A stretch of 64,000 nt of DNA from Arthonia radiata (lineage: Eukaryota > Ascomycota > Arthoniomycetes > Arthoniales > Arthoniaceae), in NCBI GenBank assembly GCA_002989075.1, contig PSQN01000015.1:1984001-2048000 (forward strand). The letters run 5' to 3'. Below the pieces are notes generated by a model. It searched no databases. It worked only from the letters and a program-made list of their open reading frames with translations, and was not told the DNA's origin. A program made the position numbers and the translations under genes. How positions within the stretch are numbered: the stretch's first letter is position 1; each line of letters begins with the position of its first letter. Shown one piece after another: positions 19,174-30,004 of the stretch.

Positions 19174-22100
19174 TCAGGACTGCACGTGACGCTTCTTCAG
19201 CTGGGCCACAAAGCTTCTGTGCTCAGCAGGTGCGCTTGACCATGCCTTTGGCTTCAGCTCTTCATCACACGTAGCTGTCCAAAGTACCTTGGCGACTTCC
19301 ACTCGCACGCGAGGAAAGGGGTGGAGGAGCATATTGATGAGCTTTGCCAGGACGTCTTGGCGGATCTCGGGTATATCAAGGAGGCCACTGTAGACGTTGA
19401 TCGCTGCCAGCAGCTTGGGTATGTTAGTTGACTTGAAATGCGACTTCTGCACAAGCGAAAGGAGGGCGCGATATTTGAAGCGGTCAGTTGCCACGGGCTG
19501 CTCATGCGCGAGACGCTGGAGGGTGCCATAATCGAGTAAGAAACCGATAGTCTCAAGCAGAGGCATGTTGACGCGATCGTCCTCCAGATTCTTCGATAGC
19601 AGAGTGGTCAAGGCGTTCGCAATATTAAAGATGCTCCATGTGATGATATCAGTATCTTCGTCTGGATATGTAGGAAGCTCTTCAAGGACCTCTGCCAATG
19701 CCTCTCGAGCCGCAGGTAGAGTCGACGATGTGCCAGAGCCGGCTGAGATAGCAATGCCCTCTAAGACAGCGAGCATCTCATCCATGGCCGTTTCAGAAGA
19801 CGTAGCCGTTTGTGCGATCGGGCTCACGCTGGGCTTGAGCAAGAGCTCTGCCATCAAGCGAAAATGTCGGAAATCGGAGACGCTGGCAGCATCGACGGCT
19901 TCACCTCTGTGAGACATGCATTAGTCGTTGTCATGGCGTCACTCACATTATACACTTACTCAGGGTATCTGAATCCAGAAAAGAAGTACCGGGCTCGCAA
20001 TGTCTGCACGGCCTCAACACGAACCTTATCAAGCTTGCCCACCGCCAGTGTCAGCGTGCTGGTATAGCATCGACGCGCAGGTGTGACTGCTTTGTTAAAG
20101 TTGTCATTCGCGTCCCAGAAACGTCGCATGGCTTTCAGAGCCTCCACGCGGACAAGTGAGCCGATGTCACCACGCTCAGTGTTCGTGTAGTCATTCAGTG
20201 CTTGATGGAAGGTATCCATGACATCTGGAATCTCATCTGGCCATGTTGAACTAAAGGTCAAACTCAGCGCTCGTATGGCGACGGCGCGGGTCTCTATATC
20301 TTGCAGCGGCCGGGCGTTCAAAATCAGAGCCTCAATGATCTCCGCATTCATCCGTGGCTGATGTTGTGTTTCTATGGCTCCTGGCTTAGCTATAGCACCG
20401 TACGCTGTGCCTAGTGCTATCTGTAGTCCCGGAGTGCGAACGAGACGTCTACTCGTCTTCATGATCTGGAGGATATGTCAGTGCATACGACTACGATATT
20501 GGAGGAGCATTATTTACTCGCAACCAATCCCGCGCTAGCGCAGAGACATCATATCTTAAGAGATCCGAATGTTGCGCGATAGTCATCGCCCCTGTCTGTA
20601 CCAATTCCAAGCTGTCATCTCTGATCTGCTCAAGGGCTTCAGTAAACAAGGCGAACATCTTGCCGTACGTGTCACCTCCGTCCTGACTGTTGAGTCTCAG
20701 CGCATCAACAGTCGCTAGCAGTTGCGCCACAAATGCAACATATGCGGTCACAAGCACAATGATGCCTCTTCCGAGGAGATCTCGTCTTCGAGTTAGTGCC
20801 CGCGCCTGGAACTGGTTGCGTGTCAGCTCGCTGAAAAGCTCATCCAGTGCTTGTTTGAGAGACAACATCTCAGCACCCATAAGATTAAGTTCCAGCTCGT
20901 CAGTAGCACGCCGTCCGACCTCGTACGACGCAAAGCGTTTCACCATCTCAGCGAGCGCCATCAGCAAGCCGTGCCGAGCCTCTGTATCGCGCTTCGGGGT
21001 CGCGAGTAAACGCTGGAAAACGGCATCGGCATGTTGATATTTGAGCTCAATAAGCGAGAACAGCGCCTTTGCGGCGGACTCTCGAGATTGCTGGTCAGGG
21101 GCTTGAAGGCCTCGCCAATCATAGATGGCGTCTCTGAGCGTCGTGCGATAATTGCCTGATAGATTCGCTGCACTGACGGCTATCTGCTCCATGGCACGTG
21201 ATCGAAGTCCTACTGCTTGATAGTCAACGATTTGGATCAAAGCAATGCCCTGCTCGATTGTATCGGGATGACGCCCGACTAGCTCCTGCAAGGCGGCCGA
21301 GGATCCACGCCGTACATTGCCGATGGGATCAAAGCAGGCCGCGCAAATCAGATGGTATGCGGTCGTCTGGAGCGTTGTATAGGAGCCGTTCCCGGTAAGC
21401 TCATTGGTGGCATATCTGCGCGCAAGCGACCACAGGCCGAAGTTAGCCGCGTCACGGACGTTGCCACCAACGGAATGACCAGAAGATGAGCGTTGCTCAA
21501 ATCCAAGAGCCATGTAAAGGGCTTCCAGTATCTCAAGCAGCTTCCCTGGCGACGGTATGCGTCGAAACATCGTATGGGATAGAGTCATGGTCAATCCATG
21601 CCATCTCAGAGCGTTGACAGCCGTATAGCTTTTGATCCCGTTTTCAACCAGGACATCTTCATTCAGCGAGCCAATGATAGCTTCCACGATCTCGTCTGCC
21701 ATCTCCTGATTGAGCTTTTGCGCGATGACGCTGAGAGCTTTGCTAGCAGCTAATCGGACCTGTGTGTCTCGATCTGCCAAGGAGCGAAGTAGAAAGTCGA
21801 CCACCTCTTCTAACGTGCTCCTCGTATCTAACATGCTACTGCAGAGACTAGCAGTGGTTGGGCTAGGAGACTCTCGATGGGTAAGGAGTTGGACTAATAT
21901 GTTCCGTTGAAGTTTTACGGCCAGACGCTTTGCAACTGCTGAGCCTTGCAAGACCTCATTCAATGATGCGCTGTCTTCGAACATACTTACTATGGTGTCA
22001 TATATCGACACGATCGACAAGCCGATATCGTCCATGCTCCCAGAAGCAGCAACGCCATTCAGCAAGGACAGCAGGCCGACAAATTTATGAATACTTGGCA

Positions 22101-22954
22101 GAGCTTCTGACTGCGAACGTGTTTTCCTCAATGCCCAGCTGATGCATGAATGTAGAACACCGAGCTTTCGCATATCCGGGCGAAGAGCCAGACGGACCAG
22201 CAGGTCGGCAGCAACCACCCTTTGATTTGTCGGCGAGTCAAGAGATGCAAGTCCAATGTCAAGCAGTCGTTTGACAATCAGTGGTACATCTTCGGGGAGC
22301 TCAAGTCCCTGTACGTCGCCATCAAATGCTCCCTCGCCCGACAAAGTAGACAGGTCAAAAGGGGTAAGGACGAGGTGGGACAACCAGAGCAGAACGACGT
22401 AGGCGGACTGCCACGAAGCGGAGGTTGTTGATCCAGTCAACGCTTTTTCAGTTGGACCCAATGATGACGCTGCCGAGCTTTGCTCCAGAGACCTCAGAAT
22501 GCCATGAGCGTGAACGAGAACCCCAAGATGTCGAGGTTCGTTCTCAAGAAACCTCGCAATGACCTTCCTGCCCCGCAGTTTGCAGAGGTGGCACACAACG
22601 ACGCTGAGAGCGTTGACCTTCTTGATTGTTACGTCGGACTTCGCGTGGAAGCCATCGGATTTTACAGCTTCGAGGAGGTTGGTTACCAGCGAAGGGACGA
22701 AGGACGCTAGGTGAGGGTCAAGTAGCTGCGGATTTTGTTGGAAATAGTCAAGCTACACGTGCGTGAGTGTTAGTTTTCTCATGAGGTCGATGTTGACTAA
22801 CCCATCCATTGATCTGGGACACCAGACGCATCTGGCGCAAATAATCTGAGCCGGCTTCATGACCGAGGAGCTTTGATATGTCGCGCTTGGTCTTCTCGAG
22901 ATACTGTTGGGCCACATTGTGTGGCTTCCAATCTTCCAACTCATTCGAAGACAT
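19174..22954 (-). CDS. Tubulin-folding cofactor D
   Basis: Four exons, 22954-22802, 22752-20518, 20465-19960 and 19906-19174, give about 1208 aa, the size expected for cofactor D. The protein is all-helical HEAT/ARM-like repeats: recognised parts include LVLTPFDLSTL, the IVKRLLDIGLASLDSPT repeat, DRDTQVRLAASKALSVIAQKL and the region ALRWHGLTMTLSHTMFRR followed by NFGLWSLARRY and VRRGSSAALQELVGRHP. Cofactor D binds beta-tubulin and, with cofactors C and E, forms the alpha/beta heterodimer; it is alp1 in fission yeast. The donors (GTTAGT, GTAAAT, GTAAGT) and acceptors keep the frame throughout. Confidence 0.9.
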
Positions 22955-23538
22955 TATACTGTCTCCCTGAAGGCTATGGTGAAAGCAACGACACTCGCGC
23001 AGGACAGGTTAATTTTGAAGGAAGGAATACGGTTGCCTAGTCTGGGGACCCTGGCAACAACAGCACATACTCAGGCCTATCCTGTGCTAGTGATTCGAGT
23101 CAGTCTGCAACGTATGGGTCATTGGAAACGAGAATGCTTCAGCGCAGCACATGCAACTAGTGTTTGTTTGCGTGGTTCTTATGCATCAGAATACCTGTGC
23201 AAATTTTCAGATAAGTCATCGCGGTCAGCGACGCTTAGGTCAGAGAATGGTCCAACTATAGCGACGCATTTAGCTTTGTAGCAAGTTGACTTCCAAAGAT
23301 GTCACGTCTGAATACGCAGTTGTGGCCATGCATCCGAAGTGTTTGAGGAGTGGATGAAAACTGGGGAGAGATGAGACGGGACACCTTCTACGACCTATTA
23401 GCGCGTATTGAACGTGTCTAATTTCGGTTGCCGACGGATTTGCAGGCGCACTAGACGATTGGGGCGGCATTCAATGGTCTACGCGTCTTATGGCTCAGAT
23501 TCTCAAGTAACACGAGCATGAGGATTTAACATTTCTTC
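22955..23538. other. Intergenic region, no gene recognised
   Basis: It forms the 5' flank of cofactor D and the 3' flank of the transcription-factor gene. Nothing protein-like or RNA-like was seen. Confidence 0.5.
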
Positions 23539-25176
23539 TTAGACTGTCACGTTACAAGGCTGATGTATATTCCACAATCCATCCACAGTCTGTTCAAAGT
23601 ACTCGTCAAAGTAGAAGAAGCCTCCAAGCACCTGCTTCATCTGCTGCGACGACTGCACGTCTAGCGCCTCGAGCACAAGCGACACATGCGCGACGAACCA
23701 AGACCATTCCATAGACGCTTTCGAAATGTGAGTACCAACAAACAGGACCCACAGGAGAAGCTCTGGAGCCGGGTTCCAAAATGTTGAGATTCTGGACTGC
23801 TCCAGCTTGGCTTTCAGCTGCCCAGCCATGGATCGCGTAAACAGCGCCGACGAACTCATGGCTGTCATGGGCTGCGTAAACATGAAAAGCGCCAGTCTGA
23901 CCGCGTCTTGAGCAGGAGTAAGGCTTGCGGACAACTCCTCAAACGGCAGTGAGAGGAGCTCGTACTCCACTGCAAGCTGCGAAGCGAACAAGTATTCCAT
24001 GTCTTCTTGTACAGGTTCAGTAACGTCGTGATGTATGCTTTGCTTGAAACTCAAATACAAGCGTTGCCGGTCAATGATCGATACCAGTCGTGGGCCGAGG
24101 ACCTGAGCGTTGGACGAGGCGAAGAAAGAAGACGCCATCGACGTGGGTCCGTAAGTTGCTCTCTGGCGCGTTTCAGGTGATAAATGCTGCGCTGTAGTGA
24201 CTGTATCGAGCGTGACTGGCTTAAGCTGTGGACGACTGCGTGTCATGGCCGCGCACCAGTAGGTGTTTCTGATCACCGTTAGTGAGCTATCAGGACTTAT
24301 ATCGTATTTACCAACCCCAGAACATTCACTGTGAAACTAAGAGGAGCTCTACTGATACTACTAGATTGGGCGGCGAGATATTCCAGACCAATGGCATGAG
24401 CGCTGGCAGCTTCCGCGCTGCCCGTCAGGCACTTCAAGAGAAGGCACGTCAGCAATCGACATGAGGGGAAGTGTACCCACTTACTTCGCTCCAGACCAGG
24501 AATGATATAGCAAAGACTCCTGATGCTTGCAGTCTCTCACCATTATCTGACGCAAGCGTTTTGCGGAGGTTCTTGATGGTAAGGCCTTGATAATAGACCG
24601 CACTATGCTGATCCTCCGGCTTGCCAGTAAATGCAGCTGCAGCCGACGCCACGGTGAACATAAATGCATTATAGAGAACGGCGTCCTGAGATGAGAGCGT
24701 AAGCACTTGGTTTTGGGACGCGATGATCATTGGCTTTGTCGGGAAAATGCGAGCCATGACAGCGCCGCCATCTGCATTCCGATTAATGCTGGTCTTTACT
24801 GAAGGAGACTTTGTGTCGTACAAAGATGGTTTAGAAGACTTAGGTACCCTTCCGTAGAAGCTGTATTGATTGGCCGAGGGCTTTCGGGAATTGCTGCAAC
24901 GATGACACCACTCGCATTCGACGCACCGCTACTGCGTGTGTGGTATGATCGCTCTTCGTTCCCGCCTTGCTGAATATAGCGCTGCTTCCGTCTTCCAGTG
25001 GAAGTCAATTGTGCTGGTGTCTTGGATGGATCAAGGTCATGTCGTGCAGCGATCGACGATGAGCGCTGTGACTGTACGTGACTGAATATACGACTTTTCT
25101 CTAGACCCTTGGACTGGGCAAGATCATGCGAAGCTGCACTCTTGTTAATGAACAGGACTTTGCGGTTAGCCTTCAT
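23539..25176 (-). CDS. Fungal-specific transcription factor-like protein lacking a Zn2Cys6 cluster
   Basis: A four-exon model (25176-24822, 24771-24485, 24431-24316, 24268-23539) stays in frame for about 495 aa. The N terminus KVLFINKSAASHDLAQSKGLEKSRIFSHVQSQ resembles the FVNI..P..A....KKVRSHV region that begins many DUF3468/Fungal_trans_2 proteins. The middle contains the helical ALSSQDAVLYNAFMFTVASAAAAFTG and YYQGLTIKNLRKTLASDNGE. The C-terminal half is helical with WNPAPELLLWVLFVGTH. No Zn2Cys6 zinc cluster is present; such orphan regulators are common in filamentous ascomycetes. Introns are 44-53 nt. The 24823-24772 intron has a weak donor (GTACGA), so that junction is the least certain. 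Confidence 0.65.
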
Positions 25177-25947
25177 CAAGCGGAAAAGGACATGGACGAA
25201 TATGTGAGAATAAGCACGTTACGACTTCGTTGACGTGAGTCCCAGCCCTGGTGATGGGCCGGTCACGTTTTGTGGTCATATGTAGGCCTAACTGCACACG
25301 ACGAATTATGCTCGTCGTTCCCAGGGCTATGCAAGCGGCTGAAGATGACATCTCCGACTGACTCAGCCGTCTCGCACTGAATGAGATATTTGGCGAAGCT
25401 ATGTGAGACTAGTCCGTTCTGCGTAGTTGCTCACGCAAACTATACCTGAATGGGACTTTTGCTAACTGTTAAGGGTAAAGTGAAATGTGCAGCATGACAT
25501 GCCGGCGTATGCGCAGGACTGAATAGAACGATTCCGGTCTTCAGGATGCATCCTTGAAAGTTCTCCAAGTGAGAGCTGAGTCCGGAGGGTCAGATTTTTG
25601 CGACTGCGACATAAGCGAGATCCACGCCACAATGTTGCACATAGCAAGACAAGTCAGCGCGCGGGCAAGGTACAGTCTCGTAGAAACACCAGTGGCTACC
25701 CGTCCTATCGGCACTGTTGCTAAAGGTGGCGAAGAGAACTTTGTCCGGCGCAAGTACTCCCCGATGGAACAGCTTGTGAAAAGGGAGGCTTAAGTTCGAA
25801 GTATTACCTCCACAGGAACGGGCTCGAGAATTAAATCTTTAGCCTGCGCGCAACGAGATGTGGGCCAGAAGTCAAAGTTTTGCGCCTTGAGCAGGATCTG
25901 CAGGCCTGCTTGTTGTCAGACTTGCGCTCATGGAAGGTATTGGAGGT
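25177..25947. other. Intergenic region, no gene recognised
   Basis: Only short open frames are seen on both strands. It is the 5' flank of the transcription-factor gene and the 3' flank of the next SDR. Confidence 0.5.
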
Positions 25948-27032
25948 CTACGACTTCTTATGCATGACCGTGGCGGCCCCCTGACAGTGTTGTTAGCCTC
26001 TGACTTTTGTGGTTATCTTCTCAATGTTTTGGACGCACCTGATGACTTGGAAAGACTAACGTGTCGGCTATCACGACGTTCTGCCGTCGCCCAGCCATGA
26101 AGACAATGATCTCAGCGATGTCATCTGGCGTCAATGGCTCGCAGCCTCTGTTCGACGTTGTAAGCTCGAGCGTATACCTGCTTGAGGGAGAAGACCTACG
26201 CATAAACGGCGTCCGCCTTCGCCTTGTCACCGCCAAACCTGACGACGCTGAACTCAGTCTCGACTTGGCCAGGATCGATTTCCATGACACGGATCCTGGT
26301 CGCGATCAACTCCTTCCGCATTGCTTCCGTGAATGCTCTCACGGCTGCCTTTGTCGCACAATATATGCTGCCACCGGGGTATCCTTCTCTGCCAGCAATA
26401 CTTCCTACATTTATGATATCACCTGCTCCACCATCCGGCCTCTTCTTGAATATAGGCAGCACAGCCTGCGTCATACCAATCAAGCCAGTAACGTTTGTAT
26501 CCACCATGGCCTGTATGTCTTCTTGCTTGATATCTGGCGCCTTGTCCACCCCTTTCACCAACCCTGCGTTGTTTACGAGCACATCGATCTCCGCAAACTC
26601 TTTTGGCAGTTTCGAGACCAAGCTCTGCACCTCGCCGACTTTGCTTACGTCCATTTGCAGCGGCAAGACTTTGACGCCGCTGCCTGTTTCTTTTTCGATC
26701 TGCTTTTGAAGCTCCTGCAGAGACTCAAGACGCCGAGCAGTCAAGATCAGCTTCAGGTCTTTCGGTGCTGTGCGCGCAAACTCGATGGCCGTGGATCGTC
26801 CAATTCCAGAGCTCGCGCCCGTAACCAGGACTATTTTGCCTGAGAGTCGCTCCTCCATTTTCCTCGCCGCGGAAGCCATCTTGCAAGACTGGACAAAGGG
26901 CAAAAGCCTGGGCCGAATCTTGGTGATGGAGGGATTTGAGGCTGGGCGAGGTAGGTCAAGCGATTGGAGGGAAGGCCGGATGACACAGCTCGAGGAGAAA
27001 AGGCGGACTATGCGAGTCAAAGGCGCGGTCAT
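25948..27032 (-). CDS. SDR family NADP-dependent 3-hydroxy acid dehydrogenase-like
   Basis: The main exon runs 27032 to about 26199. A second short exon starts near 26149 (GCEPLTPDDIAEIIVFMAGR) and ends at the CATCAG donor near 26042. A small third exon near 25980-25948 adds GAATVMHKKS and the stop. Signatures: TGASSGIGRSTA, NNAGLVKGVDKAP, Ser in INVGSIAGREGYPGG, the catalytic YCATK, and the DPGQVETEFSVVRF end. This arrangement matches YdfG/Ymr226c-type enzymes that oxidise serine and 3-hydroxy acids. The first 50 residues are Arg/Ser-rich and could be a mitochondrial presequence; a second ATG (MASAARKMEE) would give a cytosolic form. Confidence 0.87.
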
Positions 27033-27493
27033 ATATTGAGCCTTCTACTCCGACATAGGTGCCATCTCATGTTTTGTATTCCTGCGTTCCATTGATCAGA
27101 TGAAAGATCTCGGTCCGATCTAACCCGAACTGCCGAAGCTGCCATCCCCTACATCGTCGTGATCGTTGCGACGTCGACTGTGTCACTCGAAGGATGAACA
27201 GGTGAATAGACGACCAATCTGATGCGGAATCAGCACTATTGCATTAGCAACGGCCTGGTGTGAGCGACGTGATGAAACTGTGCTTTGCCGTCCTGCACAT
27301 GAACATGAACATGTGGTAGGCCTCTGGCAATGCTGTACAGAACACTACATTCCGCTTCAGATCCTACTGGAGGGTAGTAGGTGTGACCCTTGAAGTGCTA
27401 GAACCTGTGTAGGTAGTGCCAACGATAGTTTTCGCCCTTCACCGTCTCGCAAAGTTGGCACTCAAAGCAGATCATCGACAAGCCAATCCCATC
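27033..27493. other. Divergent promoter region of SDR and rhomboid genes
   Basis: No gene seen. It separates two divergently transcribed genes. Confidence 0.5.
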
Positions 27494-28336
27494 ATGTCCA
27501 GTCTTGTTTCCACTCCCTACTATGGGTCCCGCGCTCAATCGCTCAACCTTGGCATTACCAGAACATTTGTTGGCCTCAATGTTGCCGTACACACGCTCTG
27601 GAACTTCTCCGAGGGTGGCATAGCGTACAACACATACAGGTCGCTCAGACAGAGCCTTGGTCCCCAATCACTACTCCCTGCTGTTACGACATACGACGTA
27701 AAACGGGTGCTGCAGAAGCACTTCCTACTTGTATCCGGCAGCCCTGGATCATGGAATTTACTTGGCCATGCCATTAGCCATCAACAAATACCGCATCTAA
27801 TAGCGAATCTGTTCTCGTTCTGGGTCGCCAGCGACACCCTCATCAGATACCTGCCTCCACTGCACTATGCATCGCTCATGGTCACCTCCGCCATCACCTC
27901 TGGACTTGCATTCCTGTACTCAACGCCACTCCCTAACATACCCACGCCACAATGGTTCGACTTCTTCTCTTCGCCACGTACGATAGCAGTGAAAGCAGCT
28001 CTGGGTGCGAGCGGAGTCGTGAGTGCTCTCACTGCTTGCGCTGCAGCATTTGAACCCAACAAGATGGTGAAAGTTGGCTTTATACCGATAGCGGTACCTC
28101 TGTGGATGGCAGCGGTGGGCTACAATGTCGTGGACGCACTGGTCATGCAGACAGATCTCGAGACCGGCTTAGGGCACTCGAGTCATCTAGGAGGCGCAGC
28201 GACGGGCCTTGTGTTCTACCTACTTGTAGGCAGACGGTTCGCTGCCCCCTGGAGCTGGCTTGGCCCGCAGATTGGACAACAAGCTGGGGGAGGTTGGGGA
28301 CGATATGGACCGGGAAGGCGGCTGGGCACAGGCTGA
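27494..28336 (+). CDS. Rhomboid-family intramembrane serine protease
   Basis: A single exon of about 280 aa starting at the first ATG (MSSLVSTPYYG). There are about six hydrophobic segments. The catalytic Ser lies in ALGASGVVSAL (about residue 178), and the partner His in LGHSSHLGGAATGLVFY (about residue 235). The upstream helix has QIPHLIANLFSFWVASD, matching the rhomboid H-x-x-x-N region. Rhomboids cleave substrate membrane segments. The lack of an obvious presequence does not decide between mitochondria and the secretory pathway; the architecture (long loop before the first conserved helix) is like mitochondrial-type or UbaC2-related fungal rhomboids. The tail is Gly-rich. Confidence 0.85.
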   Translation: MSSLVSTPYYGSRAQSLNLGITRTFVGLNVAVHTLWNFSEGGIAYNTYRSLRQSLGPQSLLPAVTTYDVKRVLQKHFLLVSGSPGSWNLLGHAISHQQIPHLIANLFSFWVASDTLIRYLPPLHYASLMVTSAITSGLAFLYSTPLPNIPTPQWFDFFSSPRTIAVKAALGASGVVSALTACAAAFEPNKMVKVGFIPIAVPLWMAAVGYNVVDALVMQTDLETGLGHSSHLGGAATGLVFYLLVGRRFAAPWSWLGPQIGQQAGGGWGRYGPGRRLGTG

Positions 28337-28424
28337 AAAGTCCATACTGCCAGGTTTACAACCCGCCAAAGAATACGCCCATTGATTGAGGTGGCACTAT
28401 CGTGACTTCACTTTCCAAGTTACC

Positions 28425-29246
28425 TTACAGCGGCTTGAGAGCCCACATTCTCACAACAAAGAGACCTTTTGGAAATCCTCGCTGAACTTCCTCCATATCA
28501 ATACGACATCCCGCCTGCTTGAAAAGGTCTCGCCATTTGCTCACGCATCGAGTAACGGCGGAATCTTCCGGATCGTATTCGTCAATGTCACCACCTGCAC
28601 AATTCTCTTTGACACCGATCCAGCCGCCATCTATTAGCCCCGACTTTGCGCGCGAGAGATACGCGACCAGTTCAGCGTCTGTCAGTTGACCCAGACACCA
28701 TTGATGCCATATTAGACCATATGTGCCCACTTCTGGAATCCATGTCTCGAGCCCAACATTGTGTATGCGACCCAGACGACCGGCCTCGCGGAGATTTGCA
28801 AAATCTTTGCCTTTGGATATCTCTTCGGTGAACTTAGATATAGGCTCGACGACGTCAACGGTAGCGGCGACCGTGGACAAGAACCCCAGAGTGACACGGC
28901 CGATGCCAGCACCGCAGTCCGCTGCTCTGTCAACCGGGAAAGTCTTCGTTGTATCTTCGTCCTGCTTGTGCTCAACCTGACAGTCGTGATTCTTGTCATT
29001 TGCTCTGCCTCCCGACTGGCCATTAGCGGCATCTTTGCTGCCTCGCCGCCTCTTTCCTAGTGCACTGCGGCGCTGTACTTTGGCAGAGAAGTTCTTCGAT
29101 CCTTGGATGTCGGTGCGGCTGACTTGGGGTAGTCCACCGAGCATACCCGTCACGGAAGCTGGTTGTGTGTTCCAATAAGCGGTGGCCGCATCGTGAGAGA
29201 TGTGGGAATCTGCTGGATCAGCTCGAGCGTTCTCGGCAATGGCCAT
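28425..29246 (-). CDS. TAE1: Protein N-terminal (alpha-N) methyltransferase
   Basis: A single exon of 273 aa, starting at the ATG reading MAIAENARADPADSHISHDAATAYW. AdoMet motif I is DCGAGIGRVTLGFLS (about residue 124). TYGLIWHQWCLGQLTDAELVAYLSRAK and GGWIGVKENCAGG are hallmarks of the NTMT1/Tae1 family, which methylates the alpha-amino group of proteins beginning X-Pro-Lys, including ribosomal proteins. An extra charged Gly/Arg/Lys insertion (about residues 60-115: KRRRGSKDAANGQSGGRAN) lies between the N-terminal helix and the Rossmann core and is longer than in yeast. It converges with the rhomboid gene. Confidence 0.9.
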   Translation of the reverse strand: MAIAENARADPADSHISHDAATAYWNTQPASVTGMLGGLPQVSRTDIQGSKNFSAKVQRRSALGKRRRGSKDAANGQSGGRANDKNHDCQVEHKQDEDTTKTFPVDRAADCGAGIGRVTLGFLSTVAATVDVVEPISKFTEEISKGKDFANLREAGRLGRIHNVGLETWIPEVGTYGLIWHQWCLGQLTDAELVAYLSRAKSGLIDGGWIGVKENCAGGDIDEYDPEDSAVTRCVSKWRDLFKQAGCRIDMEEVQRGFPKGLFVVRMWALKPL

Positions 29247-30004
29247 TGAATGTTTTGTCCAAAGGAAAAGCTGCGGATCACTGGAGAGGCGCAACTCTAT
29301 CCGTCATCAACACATCGCAGACTAGATCAGGTACTGGAGGTTGCGCCGGAGTAAAACAGACGACGAGGTGACGATACTGGAGAGCGCGACTCAGACGCGA
29401 CGAGCTAAGTTCGCGCTACTGTGCGTGTCAGGATAAGTTGCCGACCCTCCTTAAAGTTGTTCCATTAGCAGAGCGTCTGTGTAGCATAAGCAAATACATG
29501 ATTGCAAGCAATGGGTAGCTACGCCAGCTTCTCAGCATCTCTACGACCATTTCAAACATCAAGTTGCTCTTGCGCATACGCTCAAAATCTGGCACATATG
29601 CTTGTCTAACGAGCGCTTTGCGGCCGGCAACCTCTCCTGACACGCACAGTCTCGACCTGCGCTAGTCTCCATCAAGCTCCAACATTTTGCTTCCCAAGAA
29701 ACTCTGAGAGCTGTCGCAGGTCCGTGAAACTGATTATCTTCGTGCGAAGTCCGCGCTGTTCCTACATGATAGCATTGAAAATTGGCAGCTCCCAGCTTTG
29801 TACAAGCTTGAAGCTATTGCGGTCAAAACCGGTTCGCAGATCTGGCAACACAATCCAAACTGGGAAGCGGCACTGACGTCAAATGCTGCAGCTCAACAAC
29901 TTCTCCGTTGTTGAGATTCGAACATGATCTATTCTCTTTGACACTCATCCCTAGTCGTCATTCTCCTCTATTTGTCTTACCAATTCGGGACCAAATCTGA
30001 CGAT
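29247..30004. other. Intergenic region with a 9-bp hairpin
   Basis: No gene seen. An exact inverted repeat, CTCAACAAC / GTTGTTGAG with a 6-nt loop, lies at 29892-29915, about 90 bp before the next start codon. It may be a regulator binding site or chance. Confidence 0.45.

Noticed and set aside
25177-25351. Open frame upstream of the transcription factor as an extra exon
   Set aside because: No zinc cluster or family text is present, and no donor/acceptor pair improves the model.
29892-29960. Possible tRNA T-arm-like GTTCGAATCTC on the minus strand
   Set aside because: No acceptor, D or anticodon stem could be built around it; it overlaps the inverted repeat.
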